A stretch of 64,000 nt of DNA from Betaproteobacteria bacterium. Its GTDB lineage: Bacteria > Pseudomonadota > Gammaproteobacteria > Burkholderiales > SG8-41. Every line of letters begins with the position of its first letter. The stretch's first letter is position 1. Positions 62,103 through 64,000 of the stretch are shown here, piece after piece. The stretch is from NCBI GenBank assembly GCA_900299145.1, contig OMIN01000087.1, positions 1 through 64,000 of the forward strand, in the 5' to 3' direction. The notes below the pieces were generated by a model. It was not told the origin of the DNA, searched no databases, and saw nothing but the letters and a program-made list of their open reading frames with translations. A program made the translations under genes and the position numbers.

Positions 62103-62984
62103 CTACCCCGCTGAATTACGCCGCGCTTTCGCGACCAGGGCAATCCCCGCCAGTATCATCCCCGCGCCCGCCACGTGATGCACGCCGATGCGTTCATCCA
62201 GAAACATCACGCCCCACAACACGCCGAAAAGCGGGATCAGGTAAGTCACCGTCAGCGTGGGCGCCGCGCCGATTTGCTCGATCAGCCGGAAATACATCAC
62301 GTAGGCTATTGCGGTACACAGCACGCCCAGTGCCGCCACCGAAATCCATGCGCCCGCCGGCGGTGACTCGCGCAGCGGAAACATTGCCATCAACGGCGCC
62401 ATCACCAACGTGGCGACCCACAGCGCGCCCAGCACATTGGAGTACGGATCGGCGATTTTTGCGGTCTGGTTATAGAGGGAAATCGCGCCGTAGAGCATGC
62501 TGGCGGCAAACGCCGCGGCAATCGCCAACACGGGCATTGCCCCCGCATGAAAGTCCTCGCCGCGCACCAGCACCGCCACGCCGACGAAGCCGAGAGCCAA
62601 CCCGGCCAAACCACGCACACCGGGACGCTGACTTTCATGCCCCGCCAAGCGCATCAGTGATAACGCCGTGGCAAACAATGGCGCAGTGGCATTAATGATC
62701 GACAGCAGCGACACGCTCAACGACTGTGCAGCGTAACCCCACAGCACCAGCGGCAGGGCCGCGTAGAAAATGCCGGTGATGACGGCGGGCTTCCACTGAT
62801 TCCCGCGCGGGAGTGATTTTCTGAAACACCGCGCGAAAAGCGTCAGCGTGACGGCCGCGATGCCGATGCGCCCGCCCATCATCATCGCCGGTCCAAACGC
62901 GGGTACCGCGATTTTCATGAACAGAAACGAGGAACCCCAGATCGCACCCAGCGCGATCAGGCTGGCAAGTTGTGCGGGCCGCAA
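62103..62984 (-). CDS. EamA/DMT-family transporter
   Basis: A 293-residue inner-membrane protein with about ten hydrophobic segments in two EamA repeats: LIALGAIWGSSFLFMKIAVP at the start, ALPLVLWGYAAQSLSVSLLS, and, in the second half, SMLYGAISLY and VTYLIPLFGVLWGVMFLDE. EamA proteins export metabolites such as amino acids or nucleosides. The ligand cannot be told. Dispersed motif copy 17 lies 14 bp upstream of the start. Confidence 0.9.
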   Translation of the reverse strand: MRPAQLASLIALGAIWGSSFLFMKIAVPAFGPAMMMGGRIGIAAVTLTLFARCFRKSLPRGNQWKPAVITGIFYAALPLVLWGYAAQSLSVSLLSIINATAPLFATALSLMRLAGHESQRPGVRGLAGLALGFVGVAVLVRGEDFHAGAMPVLAIAAAFAASMLYGAISLYNQTAKIADPYSNVLGALWVATLVMAPLMAMFPLRESPPAGAWISVAALGVLCTAIAYVMYFRLIEQIGAAPTLTVTYLIPLFGVLWGVMFLDERIGVHHVAGAGMILAGIALVAKARRNSAG

Positions 62985-62997
62985 AGACGTTTACCGT

Positions 62998-63014
62998 AAC
63001 TATTTGTTTTTATT
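62998..63014 (+). repeat. AT-rich dispersed motif, copy 17
   Basis: AACTATTTGTTTTTATT, perfect, followed by AATTATTTTC. It lies between the stop of the ccsA-like gene (63024) and the start of the EamA gene (62984). Confidence 0.8.
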
Positions 63015-63023
63015 AATTATTTT

Positions 63024-63869
63024 CTAGCGGCCCAAAACTACTTCCAGCACAAACTTGCTGCCGATGTAGGCGAGCACCAGCGTGAGAAAGCCCGCCAGCG
63101 TCCAGCGCACCGCCGTGCGTCCGCGCCAGCCATACACCATGCGCCCACCCAGCAGCGCCGCGAAGATCAGCCACGACAGCACGCCAAACACCGTCTTGTG
63201 CGAAAAGCGCGCGGGCTTGCCGAAGAGCTCTTCGGAAAACAACACGCCGCTGGCAATGGTGAGCGTCAGCAACACAAAACCCGCCGTGATAATGCGAAAC
63301 AGCAGCGTTTCGAGCGTCAGCAGCGGCGGCATGCCAGCGAGCGCCGGCGGCAACGCGCCGGCGTGCAAACGCCGTTCGATGATCGCCATCAGCAACACAT
63401 GCAACGAGGCAATGGTGAACAGGCTGTAGGCCGCCATCGAAATCAGCAAGTGCGCCTTGAACGCCAGCGTCTCTGTGTTCGCGAGCGCGCGCGTGGAAGG
63501 AAACACAAACGGCAGCGCCACGGCTACGGCGGCGGCGGGCAACACCAGCGCGTGCAGGCCATCGAGGCGGTAGAACAAGCTGCCCAGACCATAGATCAAC
63601 ACCGTCAGCCACAGAATCAGCGACAGCGCGTTGCCGACGCCCAAGTACATGCCGCCCTCGCCGAACATCGAGCCCGCCAACAGCCATGTATGCAAGGCAA
63701 ACGGCACCAACAAAGCCGCGTGCTCGATGCCGTGGCGTGCGCCGGTTTCAGCACCGGTGGCGGCATCATTCGCGTCCGACCAATGCCGTCGCCAAAAGTA
63801 AAACGCCAGCGCGCCATAGAGAGCGGCACACACGGCATGCGGTAAAATGGCTTGAGTCCCTTGCATCAT
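63024..63869 (-). CDS. CcsA/YpjD-family inner-membrane protein
   Basis: A 281-residue polytopic protein with about eight transmembrane segments of the cytochrome c assembly CcsA/YpjD family. Conserved His residues in segment ends (HTWLLAGSM, FKAHLLISMAAYSLF and the FSHKTVFGVLSWLIF loop) resemble the haem-handling site. WLAFGGRM-type loops appear as ALLGGRMVYGW. It is divergent from ffh with a 31-bp gap, the standard neighbourhood of ypjD in Beta- and Gammaproteobacteria. Confidence 0.88.
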   Translation of the reverse strand: MMQGTQAILPHAVCAALYGALAFYFWRRHWSDANDAATGAETGARHGIEHAALLVPFALHTWLLAGSMFGEGGMYLGVGNALSLILWLTVLIYGLGSLFYRLDGLHALVLPAAAVAVALPFVFPSTRALANTETLAFKAHLLISMAAYSLFTIASLHVLLMAIIERRLHAGALPPALAGMPPLLTLETLLFRIITAGFVLLTLTIASGVLFSEELFGKPARFSHKTVFGVLSWLIFAALLGGRMVYGWRGRTAVRWTLAGFLTLVLAYIGSKFVLEVVLGR

Positions 63870-63900
63870 TCAAGTCTACACCAACACGGTAATTGAACCC

Positions 63901-64000
63901 ATGTTCGACAATCTGACCGGACGTTTATCCCAAGTCGTCAAGACGCTGCGCGGCCAGGCGCGCATTACCGAAGACAACATCGGCGACGCGCTGCGCGAAG
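63901..64000 (+). CDS. ffh: signal recognition particle GTPase Ffh (5' part only)
   Basis: The first 33 codons, MFDNLTGRLSQVVKTLRGQ and so on (ARITEDNIGDALRE), match the N-domain of Ffh. The rest is beyond the window. Divergent from the ccsA-like gene. Confidence 0.9.
   Translation, partial: MFDNLTGRLSQVVKTLRGQARITEDNIGDALRE

Noticed and set aside
1-64000. Search for CRISPR arrays, tRNA or rRNA genes, transposases and prophage genes
   Set aside because: None seen by reading both strands; a tRNAscan or Infernal run would be needed to exclude small RNAs.

Overview
The window reads as chromosomal DNA of a GC-rich Betaproteobacterium, most likely Burkholderiales or an uncultured relative. The main evidence is nine orphan Bug/TctC periplasmic binding proteins, the trxA-rho pair, fdxA, YaeQ, a ccsA-family gene next to ffh, and an AddAB-type nuclease pair. 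I see no rRNA, tRNA, CRISPR array, transposase or prophage.

Layout. 1-6 kb: a VIT/VWA protein cut by the window edge, an esterase, a lectin-like secreted protein, yaeQ, a DUF3301 membrane protein and a proline-rich TonB-like protein. 6-12.6 kb: a minus-strand run in the order Bug, PQQ dehydrogenase, PQQ dehydrogenase, cytochrome c, PQQ dehydrogenase. 12.7-22 kb: Bug proteins, two tandem TfdA-like dioxygenases, two tandem alpha/beta hydrolases, a secreted asparaginase homologue and a PIN/antitoxin pair. 22-31 kb: hyuA-hyuB, a SoxC-like molybdenum enzyme with a small cytochrome, and a Tat-exported IorAB-like molybdenum hydroxylase. 31-39 kb: Bug proteins, an ornithine cyclodeaminase homologue, a peroxiredoxin whose peroxidatic residue is encoded by an in-frame TGA (a probable selenoprotein), a D-aminoacylase, a CoxG-like protein and a ThDP enzyme. 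39-44 kb: small secreted protein, DUF4262, rho, trxA, fdxA and a frameshifted conserved gene. 44.6-50.8 kb: addB-addA. 50.8-60.7 kb: enolase-superfamily protein, Bug proteins, di-haem peroxidase, class II aldolase, FMN hydroxy-acid oxidase and a fourth PQQ dehydrogenase with its cytochrome. 60.7-64 kb: AhpD-like, DUF1080 lipoprotein, EamA transporter, ccsA-like, and the start of ffh.

Together the genes suggest a metabolically versatile aerobic heterotroph. It captures organic acids through Bug proteins and oxidises alcohols, hydroxy-acids, aldehydes or N-heterocycles and sulfite with periplasmic quinoprotein and molybdenum enzymes that feed c-type cytochromes. It also degrades amides, hydantoins and aromatic ethers.

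Two observations stand out. First, an AT-rich 17-bp motif (AASTATYTGWTTTTATT), usually followed about one helical turn later by a second T tract, occurs 17 times in 64 kb. It is found between genes, across start and stop codons and in-frame inside genes. No annotated feature explains it, and its layout resembles a DNA-uptake signal. Second, the peroxiredoxin at 34393-34851 has TGA exactly at the catalytic cysteine position, with a plausible bSECIS hairpin, and contains no cysteine at all. All four PQQ dehydrogenases carry the Asp-x-Asp signature of lanthanide-dependent enzymes, but the three tandem copies lack the vicinal disulphide and have Asp in place of the Glu metal ligand.
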